DNA of 33,385 nt from Sulfurospirillum sp964441765 (GCA_964441765.1 CAYTVI010000015.1:1-33385); one strand, 5' to 3'; counted from the stretch's first letter, positions 1-7,323 are shown. The notes: generated from the sequence alone by a model not told the origin. Numbers and translations are program-made.

Positions 1-32
1 GGTGATGTCTGTGGTGTGATGTGCTCGTGCAT
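1..32 (-). CDS. 5' end of an unidentified gene cut by the left edge
   Basis: A minus-strand ATG (positions 32-30) is preceded at 8 bases by a strong Shine-Dalgarno AAAAGGAG (48-41) and opens a frame with no stop to the window edge. Only ten residues are visible, MHEHITPQTS, which are too few to name a family. The strong ribosome binding site and the clean spacing are the whole case for it being a real gene. It lies downstream of the two HD-GYP genes on the same strand, but is separated from them by 85 bases that hold a hairpin and a 26-base repeat, so it may have its own control. Confidence 0.6.
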   Translation of the reverse strand, partial: MHEHITPQTS

Positions 33-34
33 CT

Positions 35-72
35 TTTAAACTCCTTTTGCAATCAAACAAAAGAAGTTTAAA
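35..72 (-). promoter_or_regulatory. Hairpin that would bury the ribosome binding site of the edge gene
   Basis: Positions 35-49 and 58-72 form a 15-bp stem with an 8-base loop. The single non-Watson-Crick position (43/64) is a G-U pair on the minus-strand transcript. The 3' arm contains the AAAAGGAG ribosome binding site of the gene starting at 32, so folding would occlude it. It is not a good intrinsic terminator, because the bases after the stem on the minus strand are A-rich rather than U-rich. Translational control is an inference. Confidence 0.45.
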
Positions 73-94
73 GAAAAAAAAGAGCAAAAAAATC
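69..94 (-). repeat. 26-base pyrimidine-rich repeat, copy 1
   Basis: This stretch is identical over all 26 bases to 4573-4598 and in the same orientation. On the minus strand it reads GAT7-GCTC-T7-CTTTA in outline. The match can be extended by three bases with one mismatch. It is low in complexity, but the shared GCTC core between two homopolymer runs of exactly equal length makes chance less attractive. It directly precedes the hairpin at 35-72. Confidence 0.6.
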
Positions 95-117
95 GAAATA
101 AAAGAAAAACTTAGAAC

Positions 118-1926
118 TTAAGAAATGGGGTGTGTTTGAGGAGCAGAAGTATCGGCATATAGCTCTTGAATGGCAACAAATTCATCAACATGCTTTAAAA
201 AAAGATCCACTAAAAAAGGATCAAAATGCTCACCGCGCTCCTCTTTAAAAAGGGCAATGATTTTTTCAAGTGGCCATGCTTTTTTGTAGGTACGATCACT
301 GCCAAGCGCATCAAACACATCTGCAATCGCAACAATACGTGCGTAAAGGTGAATGGCGTTTCCTGAGAGTTTATTAGGATAGCCTTTGCCATTGTACTTC
401 TCGTGATGCTCTTTAGCAATAATCGCAGCTGCTTTAAATAAAGGTCTCTCAGAGCTTGCTAAAACGTTGTACCCTAAAAGGCAGTGTGTGTGCATAATCG
501 CCCACTCTTCCTCGTTTAAAGAAGAGGGTTTCAATAAAATCGCATCAGAAATACCCACTTTACCGATATCGTGCATTGCAGAAGCACTTGCGATGAGTTG
601 CGCTTCTTTGCTTTCAATTCCACATTTAAGGGCTAAAAGCTTAGAGTATTCGACCACACGTCTGACATGATTGTGTGTCTCTTTGCTACGGCTCTCAACA
701 ATTTCGCCCATACGATAAATCACCTCTTCTTGGGTCGCTTCTATCTCTTTATAAAGCGTGATAATCTCGGTTATATCGTTGCGAATAGCCATGTATTCGA
801 TGATTTTTCCCTCTTTATCTTGAATAGGAAAGATGGTGGTGTCTGTCCAAAAAGGCGTTTTGTCTTTGCGTCGGTTTTTTAAGATCCCTTTCCACACATG
901 ACCCTCTTTGATGGTTTTCCACATCAAAGAGATAACTTTTTTAGGAGTGTCTGGATGGTGCAAGCATTTGTGTGTTTGCCCTATAATGTCACCTTCATTA
1001 TAGCCTGTGATGGTGTAAAAGCGATGATTGGCATAGGTGATTTCCCCCTCCAAGTCGGTACGCGAGAGGATGGTGCTTTCATTGATGGCTTCTTCATATT
1101 GCTTGGAGCGATGGTAGACCGCTTCAAAGTTGTTTTCAGAGATTTTGAGTTGGTCTCGTAAATGCTCTTTCATCTCTTGCAGTTCTGTAATATCGGTGCG
1201 AATACTGATAAACTCAACAATCTCTCCGTTGATATCAATAATCGGATAAATCATCGAATTGACCCAATACGCAGAGCCGTCTTTGCGCTTATTTTTCACA
1301 ATACCTCGCCACGGTTTTCCTTGGAGTATCTCTTTCCAAAGCTCTGCAAAAACATATGAGGGCATATCGGGATGGCGTACAATATTGTGAGATTTGCCTA
1401 AGAGTTCATACAAAGCATAGCCTGACATTTGGCAAAATTTTTCATTGGCAAAGGTGATGAGACCTTTGGTATCTGTTTTTGAAACAATAACGCTGTGGTC
1501 TACAGCATCTTTGTATTCGTGGAGAAGTTTTTGGGTATAAACCTCTTCTTGTGCTTTCTTTTGTAAAGCTATCCAAAAATTGATTTTAAAGAGCAAAAGA
1601 GGTGTTAAAAGAGGTGTGGTAAAGCACTCTTTGACATACTCTTTTAAAAGAGATTCTATCAAGAGAGTATCGTATGTTTGTGCAACCACAAAAAGAGATG
1701 TATCATTTTTTTTGAGAAAAGGATACATCTCTTTTATGGTTTCTAATGAAGATGTATCGCATGTATCCACCAACAAGAGCATTAATGAAATCTTTGCATG
1801 GGAGAGGATGTTGCACACTTCATCGATGCTGTGAACACACGTGGTTGCAAAATGCTTTTCTAAGGCAGGCAGGTCGATAAAAACTTCCGTTTTGGATTGG
1901 TTGAAAATAAGGATATTATGAAGCAT
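118..1926 (-). CDS. Cyclic-di-GMP phosphodiesterase: pseudo-receiver, two PAS domains, HD-GYP
   Basis: The 602-residue protein has an N-terminal receiver-like region (about 1-125) that lacks the usual acidic pair, two PAS/PAC units (about 140-250 and 277-388) and a C-terminal HD-GYP domain (about 405-590). The HD-GYP domain is complete by motif: H452-D453, the HHEKYNGKGYP stretch at 507-517 and D536/D539. HD-GYP proteins hydrolyse cyclic-di-GMP. Both PAS domains contain Aer-like signatures (RHPDMP near 184-189, W-x-G then KNKRKDG), a type that often binds FAD and senses redox state; flavin binding here is inferred. No transmembrane segment is seen, so it is probably cytosolic. Its start overlaps the end of the upstream HD-GYP gene by 11 bases, so the two are almost certainly co-transcribed and translationally coupled. 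Confidence 0.93.
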   Translation of the reverse strand: MLHNILIFNQSKTEVFIDLPALEKHFATTCVHSIDEVCNILSHAKISLMLLLVDTCDTSSLETIKEMYPFLKKNDTSLFVVAQTYDTLLIESLLKEYVKECFTTPLLTPLLLFKINFWIALQKKAQEEVYTQKLLHEYKDAVDHSVIVSKTDTKGLITFANEKFCQMSGYALYELLGKSHNIVRHPDMPSYVFAELWKEILQGKPWRGIVKNKRKDGSAYWVNSMIYPIIDINGEIVEFISIRTDITELQEMKEHLRDQLKISENNFEAVYHRSKQYEEAINESTILSRTDLEGEITYANHRFYTITGYNEGDIIGQTHKCLHHPDTPKKVISLMWKTIKEGHVWKGILKNRRKDKTPFWTDTTIFPIQDKEGKIIEYMAIRNDITEIITLYKEIEATQEEVIYRMGEIVESRSKETHNHVRRVVEYSKLLALKCGIESKEAQLIASASAMHDIGKVGISDAILLKPSSLNEEEWAIMHTHCLLGYNVLASSERPLFKAAAIIAKEHHEKYNGKGYPNKLSGNAIHLYARIVAIADVFDALGSDRTYKKAWPLEKIIALFKEERGEHFDPFLVDLFLKHVDEFVAIQELYADTSAPQTHPIS

Positions 1927-2962
1927 AGTGCGTGTGGTGCTCCAAATATTGTTCTAAACTTTCCCATTTCAAAATCGACTCTTTTAACAAATCAAACGTA
2001 CGCACACTGATATCAATGCCTTTAAACCCACTGCACAGTTTCATAATCACATCGTCTTTATCAAAGGGCATCGGTGCATTTTCCAAGACAACAAAATCAT
2101 CACCAAAGATACGAAAGATAAACGAAGAGTGAAATAAAAACTTTAAGCGCAGTGCCACTTCGATGAGTACATCATCGCCCAAACGCCATCCCATTTTTGT
2201 ATTGTAGTCTTGCATACAATGAATTTGGACAAAATGACATGATTTAAATTGTTGCGTATTAGGGTTATTATGTAAAAAATAGTTTAGGTACTCACCGCTG
2301 TAAGCAGAGGTAAGAGTGTCTTTAAAAAAGTAGGCAAAACGCTCTTCTTGAAGCGAATTTTCAGGGTATTGAGAAATGTGTTCCTGTTCAAAAATTTCTA
2401 AAAGAACATGTACAGCTACATCAATAATCTGAGGGTCAAACTGTGTTCCACTGCACCGTGTGAGTTCGGCAATGGCTTCTTCAAAATTTTGTCTGGCTTT
2501 ATAAATTCTATGGGTTGTCATGGCATCAAAAGCATCAGCAATGCTCATAATGCGAGAAAGAAGCGGTATGGCTTCGCCTGCTAAACCATCAGGATAACCT
2601 TCCCCGTCGTAGCGTTCATGGTGATGGCGAATAACGATACCGTAGGATTTAAAAGGAGAGATGAGATTGACCATGCGTTCACCATCGGCGGAGTGGTTGC
2701 GTATCAGGGCATATTCACGACGGTTAAACTTACGAGGTTTGAGCAAAATAGCTTCTGGGGTGAGGATTTTGCCGATATCATGCAAGAGTCCTGCTTGGTA
2801 GATATCTTTTTGAACCTCTTCATCTAAGCCTAAAGCATGGGCTATTTTCATGCTATAAAGGGCGACTCTTTTAGAGTGCCCAGCGGTGTAGGCATCTTTT
2901 TCTTCTACAATGGTCGAAAGCATCTCAACAATTTCATCTTCAATCACTTGAGATTTACTCAT
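1916..2962 (-). CDS. HD-GYP phosphodiesterase with a degenerate GGDEF-like C-terminal domain
   Basis: The 348-residue protein begins with an HD-GYP domain (about residues 5-190) with LLHDIGK and the HHHERYDGEGYP motif, so the metal and GYP motifs are intact. The C-terminal third (about 215-330) resembles a GGDEF domain: an LTSAYSGEYL stretch where DxLTGLxNR is expected, and RIFGDDFVVL in place of GGDEF. The loss of GGDEF suggests no cyclase activity and perhaps a regulatory or GTP-binding role (inference). I chose the ATG at 2962 rather than the in-frame ATG at 2974, because the GGGAG ribosome binding site lies between the two. It is the first gene of a two-gene unit with the PAS-HD-GYP gene. 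A 16-bp palindrome sits about 90 bases upstream of its start. Confidence 0.9.
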   Translation of the reverse strand: MSKSQVIEDEIVEMLSTIVEEKDAYTAGHSKRVALYSMKIAHALGLDEEVQKDIYQAGLLHDIGKILTPEAILLKPRKFNRREYALIRNHSADGERMVNLISPFKSYGIVIRHHHERYDGEGYPDGLAGEAIPLLSRIMSIADAFDAMTTHRIYKARQNFEEAIAELTRCSGTQFDPQIIDVAVHVLLEIFEQEHISQYPENSLQEERFAYFFKDTLTSAYSGEYLNYFLHNNPNTQQFKSCHFVQIHCMQDYNTKMGWRLGDDVLIEVALRLKFLFHSSFIFRIFGDDFVVLENAPMPFDKDDVIMKLCSGFKGIDISVRTFDLLKESILKWESLEQYLEHHTHYAS

Positions 2963-2999
2963 GATTACTCCCATATAGGACGAAAAATATTTATAATTA

Positions 3000-3008
3000 A
3001 TTCTAGCA
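3000..3008 (-). promoter_or_regulatory. Candidate extended -10 for the HD-GYP pair
   Basis: On the minus strand this reads TGCTAGAAT, an extended -10 about 38 bases before the chosen start codon. There is no convincing -35, which is common in Campylobacterota housekeeping promoters. The palindrome at 3051-3066 lies roughly 65 bases upstream of the implied transcription start, a position where activators can bind. It is a pattern match only. Confidence 0.35.
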
Positions 3009-3050
3009 TAAATATTTCAACTTATACTAAACTTATTGTTATTAAGCATA

Positions 3051-3066
3051 TTTTTACATGTAAAAA
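3051..3066. repeat. TTACATGTAA palindrome, intergenic, extended to 16 bp
   Basis: This is a perfect 16-bp palindrome, TTTTTACATGTAAAAA, containing the decamer that recurs through the window. It is the longest copy and lies between the porin terminator and the HD-GYP promoter region. Confidence 0.85.
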
Positions 3067-3097
3067 GACGAAATTAATTTAGAAAAATTAATCTTAA

Positions 3098-3126
3098 CCA
3101 GAGAGGTATTGTATATTCCTCTCTGG
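3098..3126 (-). terminator. Intrinsic terminator of the porin gene
   Basis: CCAGAGAGG (3098-3106) pairs perfectly with CCTCTCTGG (3118-3126) across an 11-base loop, 12 bases after the porin stop codon. On the minus strand it is followed by TTAAGATTAATTTTTC, a loose U-rich tail. This agrees with a single-gene porin transcript. Confidence 0.75.
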
Positions 3127-3138
3127 TGATGTTATACG

Positions 3139-4344
3139 TTAAAATTTATAAATGGCATTGAATCTAAATTCGTTTTTATCTTTAGCCCCTGCTTGATCCA
3201 TATCTTCATTATCATACAAAAGAGCTAAACTTAAGCCTTTGAGTGCGCCTTCAAAGGCATAGTTTCCTGTGAGAGAAACATACGAGGCTTTTCCTTTTGC
3301 CCAACCCAATCCATCATCATCTGTAACCGTATAGGCTGCACTCACCGAAGCATTTGGCATCAAAGCGTAGCCTAAGCCAACGCTGTAAGCATCCGTATTA
3401 GCACCATAACTGCTGGATAAGATAATCGTTCCTGTATAGGCAAGATCTGCTCCCCAGCCAATGCCTGGAGTGACTGCCGCATCTTTGCTCACAGTACTGT
3501 ACGCAACATAACCACTTAAAGCACCTACACCAATGTTAGCTTTGATGCCAAAGAGATTGGAGCTTTGCGTGCCTGTGATGTCTTTGTCATTATAGTAATA
3601 TTGTGTAGCAAGACCATACGTAAAATTTGTTGCTTTACCTGCGTAAGCCGCTTCGGCATAACCCATTTGACCTTTGGTATCAGAATCTTGAGCATATGCG
3701 GCAGTAAGTGTAAGACCTGGGATTGATTTATTGACAGCAACAAGCGTGTAGGCTCCATCTTCGAGTAAAGGAGATACGCCATAAGGGTTAGCATAGGTTG
3801 TAAATTGTCCTATGTTACCAGCGCCATCACTTTGTGCTTGAAATTTTTGCACGTACGCCGCACTCAACGTGGTGTTAGGAAGGTCGGTATTGACGATGAG
3901 CGCACCTTCAAAAGACTCTTTAACCACACGATTGCCTAAAGAAGCAATGAGAGGCGTGTTAAGAAACATACGACCGACTTGAATGGTTGTTTTGCCTGTA
4001 TTGTACGAAAGATACGCTTCGGAAAGTTGTGCGCCTGAGCCGTATTCGTCCCAACTAAATTCCGTTTTAGCAGCAGCACTTGCAAAGGGAGCGTGGTTGG
4101 TTTGACCTGTGAAATTGAGTCCAAAACCATTGAATGAAGCGGTTTGGTAATTGAGCATCAAGCCCGTGTTAAAAATAGATTCACCCGAAGCGATAGCATC
4201 TCTATCTCTATCCCAATAAAAAGCCTTTAATTCGCCATTGACTTTGCCTTCTTTAAAAGCTGCCGCCAATGAGTCTGCCGCACAGGCACCTGATGAAAGT
4301 GCGAGGATTGTAATCGCTGCCAAGCTGAGTTTTGCTAATTTCAT
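3139..4344 (-). CDS. Outer-membrane porin (Campylobacterota OprD/MOMP-like)
   Basis: The 401-residue protein has a classical signal peptide (MKLAKLS then a hydrophobic stretch to about residue 22, probable cleavage near ACA-A). The rest is made of alternating short beta-type strands rich in Gly, Tyr and Ala, and it ends in Phe (FNAIYKF), the usual outer-membrane barrel signature. The lipobox pattern is not met, so it is not a lipoprotein. Proteins of this size and style in Campylobacterota are annotated as OprD-family or major outer-membrane porins that pass small solutes; the substrate cannot be read from the sequence. The start is supported by AAAAGGAG ahead of the ATG. It stands alone with its own terminator, and has a long AT-rich leader containing an 8-bp stem (4371-4378 with 4392-4399). 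Confidence 0.85.
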   Translation of the reverse strand: MKLAKLSLAAITILALSSGACAADSLAAAFKEGKVNGELKAFYWDRDRDAIASGESIFNTGLMLNYQTASFNGFGLNFTGQTNHAPFASAAAKTEFSWDEYGSGAQLSEAYLSYNTGKTTIQVGRMFLNTPLIASLGNRVVKESFEGALIVNTDLPNTTLSAAYVQKFQAQSDGAGNIGQFTTYANPYGVSPLLEDGAYTLVAVNKSIPGLTLTAAYAQDSDTKGQMGYAEAAYAGKATNFTYGLATQYYYNDKDITGTQSSNLFGIKANIGVGALSGYVAYSTVSKDAAVTPGIGWGADLAYTGTIILSSSYGANTDAYSVGLGYALMPNASVSAAYTVTDDDGLGWAKGKASYVSLTGNYAFEGALKGLSLALLYDNEDMDQAGAKDKNEFRFNAIYKF

Positions 4345-4370
4345 GTTTTCTCCTTTTGTGACACATGAAT

Positions 4371-4399
4371 GTTTTTATCAACGTATCATTAATAAAAAC
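4371..4399 (-). other. Short inverted repeat in the porin leader
   Basis: GTTTTTAT (4371-4378) is matched by ATAAAAAC (4392-4399) across 13 bases, 27 bases ahead of the porin start codon. It could be a leader stem or an operator. The stem is A/T-rich and weak, so the functional claim is soft. Confidence 0.3.
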
Positions 4400-4442
4400 G
4401 ACAATCAGTTTGTGATAACATGCGGCTGTTGGAGTTACTGCC

Positions 4443-4550
4443 TTAGACTTCCCCGTTTAAGAGTACATCAACGTGGTATCGGCTCACAAACCAGCCGATA
4501 CCGCCACGCTTGTCCCGTAATAAAGCTGATGTTAGGATAACTTCTTTCAT
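4443..4550 (-). CDS. Possible 35-residue ORF within a folded intergenic element
   Basis: A minus-strand ATG at 4550 opens 35 codons to a TAA at 4443-4445. The peptide begins MKEVILTSALL, has RDKRGGIGWFVSRYH in the middle and ends VLLNGEV. I do not recognise it. Only a weak ribosome binding site (AGAAG) precedes it, and the start codon lies inside a hairpin. The G+C-rich palindrome at 4475-4502 falls within the ORF and sets part of its sequence. It could be a genuine small protein, a remnant of a mobile element gene, or a chance frame across a structured RNA. Another frame over the same DNA (4468-4653) is equally open but lacks a ribosome binding site. Confidence 0.25.
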   Translation of the reverse strand: MKEVILTSALLRDKRGGIGWFVSRYHVDVLLNGEV

Positions 4551-4575
4551 CAACACTTCTAAGATGAAAGTCTAA
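4443..4575. other. Folded element in the 333-base gap between porin and petC
   Basis: The gap 4345-4677 has no recognised gene. Within it, TTAGACTT (4443-4450) pairs with AAGTCTAA (4568-4575) and encloses two hairpins. One is a perfect 10-bp G+C-rich stem (GGTATCGGCT 4475-4484 with AGCCGATACC 4493-4502, loop 8), the other an 8-bp stem (4544-4551 with 4563-4570, loop 11) that competes with the outer stem. The base composition is more G+C-rich than the surrounding intergenic DNA. It may be a small RNA, a structured leader for the porin, or the end of a decayed transposon. Confidence 0.4.
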
Positions 4576-4598
4576 AGAAAAAAAAGAGCAAAAAAATC
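4573..4598 (-). repeat. 26-base pyrimidine-rich repeat, copy 2
   Basis: Identical over 26 bases to 69-94, in the same orientation. As in copy 1, it is followed on the minus strand by a hairpin (here 4544-4551 with 4563-4570), and the 3' arm of the hairpin covers the ATG of the 35-codon ORF. Confidence 0.6.
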
Positions 4599-4628
4599 TA
4601 CAGATAAACTGCGATGAATGTTTATTAG

Positions 4629-4658
4629 AGTTCTTGCAAAATTCATTTTGCAAGAACT
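4629..4658. terminator. Strong hairpin after petC
   Basis: AGTTCTTGCAAAA (4629-4641) pairs perfectly with TTTTGCAAGAACT (4646-4658) over a 4-base loop, 19 bases after the petC stop codon. The U-run after the stem is poor on both strands (CTAATAAAC on the minus strand), but the stem is long and at the right place to end the petABC transcript. Confidence 0.7.
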
Positions 4659-4677
4659 TTATTTGGAAAGAGATAGA

Positions 4678-5532
4678 TTACTCCACCTCTTTCCAGATTT
4701 TAACTTTCCAAAGATAAGCAAAAAGGGTAAAAATAACCATAAAACCTATCAAATAGTAGCCTACTGTTTCACGCTCCGCTTTTTTGCGATCACCCACGTG
4801 TTCCATGTAGGTGATGATGCTCTTTTGTGCTTCTTCTTTTAATCCAACGCGCGGCATCGCAACACCTTCAATCATCTTTAAAGGCTGATTGATAAAGGTC
4901 TGCAAATAAGGCTCTTTTTTAGAACGAATCATCATCGACACATCAGGAGCCTCGGCTCCCAAATAAGCCATCATCTGTGCATTGGGAGTTTGTGCTTTAA
5001 GCGCATCGTATTTCATGCTATGGCATCTTCCACACGCATCTTTAAATGCCTCTTTTCCCAAAAGCTCTTGTGGCGCAATACTGGAAAAATAAGCGAGCAT
5101 ATCGGCAATTTCTTGTTCGCTCATCCAATTGTAGCTAGGCATAGGATAGGGTTTTGCCTCATTAAACTTATGACGTAACTCAGAAGCTTTCAGAGGGTCT
5201 TTTAAAAACGCCGCCAGATAGTTTGCATCATACAATACGCCCACTGTACTCAAATCAGGGGGAACCACGCCATATGCAAGGGCTGCTTCAGTAGGAGGCA
5301 GTGGGTCTGGAAAGCCTTGTGTTTTAAGCCCATGACACGCGATACAATGTGTTTGTACCAGCTCCATACCTCGTTCTTTATCGCCTTTTACATGTAAAGA
5401 TTCGAGGTCTTTAAAAGCAAAGTCGGCAGGGGCAACGTGAGGATGCATCTGCGAATGGGCAAAAGGCTCAACTCCGATGTAAACAAGAGCGGTAAAGAAC
5501 GCCACAATGGCTAAAATCTTGAGCTCTTTCAT
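4678..5532 (-). CDS. petC: Cytochrome bc complex, di-haem cytochrome c subunit
   Basis: The 284-residue protein carries two covalent haem c sites, C63-I-A-C-H67 and C167-G-R-C-H171, each followed by a plausible axial Met (M131 in PMPSYNW, M226 in AMPRVG). An N-terminal hydrophobic segment (about 5-22) and a C-terminal one (about 258-276, followed by a Lys-rich end) anchor it with the haem domains in the periplasm. Epsilonproteobacterial bc complexes use a di-haem subunit of this kind instead of a mono-haem cytochrome c1, passing electrons from the Rieske protein to soluble cytochrome c. It overlaps petB by 4 bases (ATGA), indicating coupled translation. The codons for Leu-His-Val at 47-49 carry a TTACATGTAA site. 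Confidence 0.95.
   Translation of the reverse strand: MKELKILAIVAFFTALVYIGVEPFAHSQMHPHVAPADFAFKDLESLHVKGDKERGMELVQTHCIACHGLKTQGFPDPLPPTEAALAYGVVPPDLSTVGVLYDANYLAAFLKDPLKASELRHKFNEAKPYPMPSYNWMSEQEIADMLAYFSSIAPQELLGKEAFKDACGRCHSMKYDALKAQTPNAQMMAYLGAEAPDVSMMIRSKKEPYLQTFINQPLKMIEGVAMPRVGLKEEAQKSIITYMEHVGDRKKAERETVGYYLIGFMVIFTLFAYLWKVKIWKEVE
5388..5397. repeat. TTACATGTAA palindrome in petC
   Basis: Exact decamer, palindromic over 12 bp (5387-5398). It encodes part of LHVK on the minus strand. Confidence 0.85.
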
Positions 5533-6785
5533 TGCTTATCTCCTTGGGTGCGGGCTTCTATTTTGGTGATGATAGGAAGTGCTACAAAAAGAGCGATAAA
5601 GGTCAGCGTCGCACTAAATCCTACCCATGCATTTGCCCCCGTTGGTGGGAGTTTGCCATAGACCGTGAGGACAATCATGTCGAGCAAAAGTATCCAAAAC
5701 CAGTATTTAAACAAAGGACGTTCGTGCGCAGGAGCGACATGATGCGGGTTCTTGTCCAAAAAAGGCAGAAGCATAAAAATAATGTTGGCAAAACCAAACG
5801 CCATCAAGCCTATATCCATTGCGGCAATGCCTCCAATATCAAAGAAAAAGCCTCGAAGCACTTCATAGCTCCATAGAAAATACCACTCAGGATAGATATG
5901 CGCGGGTGTTTTCATCGTATTGGCCGCGTCAAAATTGATAGGGTCCATTGCAAAATCGTAATGAAAACAAGTCAGATAAAAAAGAATGCTCAGAGCAACA
6001 CCGACAACAAAAAAGTCTTTTGAGAGAAAAACGGGCCAAAAAGGTACCACTTTTGACTCTTTTTTGCGACCTTCTAAGTATTTTTTGGCTTCTTTATCAA
6101 AATCAAACTCTTCAGCAATTTGGTTATTAACATGAGGAATACGAAGGGAATAAAAATGTATAGCAATCACTAAAAGAATCACCAGAGGCAATAACAGCAC
6201 ATGCAACATAAAAAAACGTGTCAACGTAGCATCTGCGACCAAAAAGTCCCCTCGAATCCATATCACCAACGCTTCACCAATAAAAGGAATACCCCCGAAA
6301 AGATTGGTAATGACCTGTGCCGCCCAATAGCTCATCTGCCCCCAAGGAAGCATATACCCACTAAACGCTTCTGCGGAAAAGGCGACAAAAAGCACCATAC
6401 CGCTTATCCAAATCACTTCACGCCCTTTTTTGTATGAGCCATAATAAATCGCCGTGAAAAGGTGAATATAAATCACTAAAAATGTGACCGATGCACTGAC
6501 TCCGTGAAGATGCCTCCACAGCCAGCCGTATTCGACCTCTTGCATGATGGTGTAGTTTACACTATCATAGGCAAGGTTGATATCGGGCTTATAGTACATC
6601 AAAAGAAAAATGCCTGAAACCATAAGAAGAGCAAATAAAACGACTAAAACAACGCCCATTGCCCACAAAAAATTGATATTTTTAGGAATCCAATACTCGC
6701 TTAAAAGCACACGTCCTAAAAGCTTAATCGCCAAGCGTTGGTCGAGCCAATCTATAAAGCCTTCTGCTTTTTTTATCTCTGCCAT
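5529..6785 (-). CDS. petB: Cytochrome b subunit of the bc complex
   Basis: The 418-residue membrane protein is the quinol-oxidising cytochrome b, with the haem-binding four-helix core followed by the Qo-site half in a single chain. Likely haem ligands are H94 and H108 in one helix and H195 and H210 in the other; the 14-residue gap in the second pair is as in b6-type proteins. The Qo motif PEWY is at 299-302. About eight hydrophobic segments are visible, with the first near 40-64. It sits between petA and petC in an operon and hands electrons between menaquinol, the Rieske cluster and the second quinone site. The start has a weak GTTCCTTT region upstream on the plus strand, equivalent to AAAGGAAC on the minus strand, as ribosome binding site. 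Confidence 0.97.
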   Translation of the reverse strand: MAEIKKAEGFIDWLDQRLAIKLLGRVLLSEYWIPKNINFLWAMGVVLVVLFALLMVSGIFLLMYYKPDINLAYDSVNYTIMQEVEYGWLWRHLHGVSASVTFLVIYIHLFTAIYYGSYKKGREVIWISGMVLFVAFSAEAFSGYMLPWGQMSYWAAQVITNLFGGIPFIGEALVIWIRGDFLVADATLTRFFMLHVLLLPLVILLVIAIHFYSLRIPHVNNQIAEEFDFDKEAKKYLEGRKKESKVVPFWPVFLSKDFFVVGVALSILFYLTCFHYDFAMDPINFDAANTMKTPAHIYPEWYFLWSYEVLRGFFFDIGGIAAMDIGLMAFGFANIIFMLLPFLDKNPHHVAPAHERPLFKYWFWILLLDMIVLTVYGKLPPTGANAWVGFSATLTFIALFVALPIITKIEARTQGDKQ

Positions 6786-6796
6786 GATGTGTTCCT

Positions 6797-7303
6797 TTAT
6801 GCTTTTTTGGCGGTCAATGTTTTAAACACTTCGCCCTCGACCCCTAAAACCAAGGTTTCACCTTCGATGTTAAAAGGAGGAATATCCATAGGACGAGGAG
6901 GAGGACCAAAGGTATTGATACCACTGGCATCAAACACCCCACCATGACACGCACAGATAAAGTTTTTACTCTTTGCTTCAAAATAAGGAATGCACCCAAG
7001 ATGGGTACACAGTCCAATGACCAGTGTAAAGACTTTATCCCCGATGAGGATATCTCGTGCCGAGTTTCTTGCCATCTGCTCTGATTTGCGAAGGATAAAC
7101 ACAGGTTTACCCCTCCATTGAAGTGTTTTCACTTCTCCTTCTTGAATGGCTGAAATATCGATACGCACAAAGCCTGCTGATTGAACGCTTGGAAGGGGAT
7201 CCCATGTTTTTTTCATTGCACCAAGGGCAAAAGCTCCACCCACAGCCGCAACACCTCCAAATGCCATACCGATAAAATCACGTCTATTTTGGCACGTTGC
7301 CAT
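6797..7303 (-). CDS. petA: Rieske iron-sulfur subunit of the bc complex
   Basis: The 168-residue protein carries the Rieske 2Fe-2S motifs CTHLGC (99-104) and CACHGG (117-122). C99, H101, C117 and H120 are expected cluster ligands, and C104 with C119 the disulfide. The N-terminus has a twin-arginine motif, RRDFIG (7-12), followed by a Gly/Ala-rich hydrophobic anchor, consistent with Tat export and retention in the inner membrane. The second box has Ala and Gly where CPCHGS is more common; this is a conservative variation. It is followed by petB after 11 bases and preceded by a small cytochrome c gene after 20 bases, so all four are probably one transcript. Confidence 0.96.
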   Translation of the reverse strand: MATCQNRRDFIGMAFGGVAAVGGAFALGAMKKTWDPLPSVQSAGFVRIDISAIQEGEVKTLQWRGKPVFILRKSEQMARNSARDILIGDKVFTLVIGLCTHLGCIPYFEAKSKNFICACHGGVFDASGINTFGPPPRPMDIPPFNIEGETLVLGVEGEVFKTLTAKKA

Positions 7304-7323
7304 GCGTCACCTCTTTAAGTGGA

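Noticed and set aside
35..72. Hairpin as terminator of the HD-GYP transcript
   Set aside because: The U-rich tract comes before the stem, not after it, and the 3' arm is the ribosome binding site of the next gene.
69..94. Homopolymer runs of the 26-base repeat as a phase-variation tract
   Set aside because: The A/T runs are 7-8 bases, lie outside coding sequence and are equal in both copies; nothing shows length variation.
898..1161. Open frames on the plus strand opposite the HD-GYP genes and elsewhere opposite or within known genes
   Set aside because: They lie wholly within strong conserved genes in other frames, have no ribosome binding site and resemble nothing; they are shadows.
4264..4344. 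Porin as a lipoprotein because of a Cys in the signal region
   Set aside because: The residues before the Cys (SSGA) do not satisfy the lipobox, and the protein ends in the Phe typical of a barrel.
4468..4653. 61-codon frame in the porin-petC gap
   Set aside because: It has no ribosome binding site and runs through the petC terminator hairpin and the 26-base repeat, so it is unlikely to be translated.
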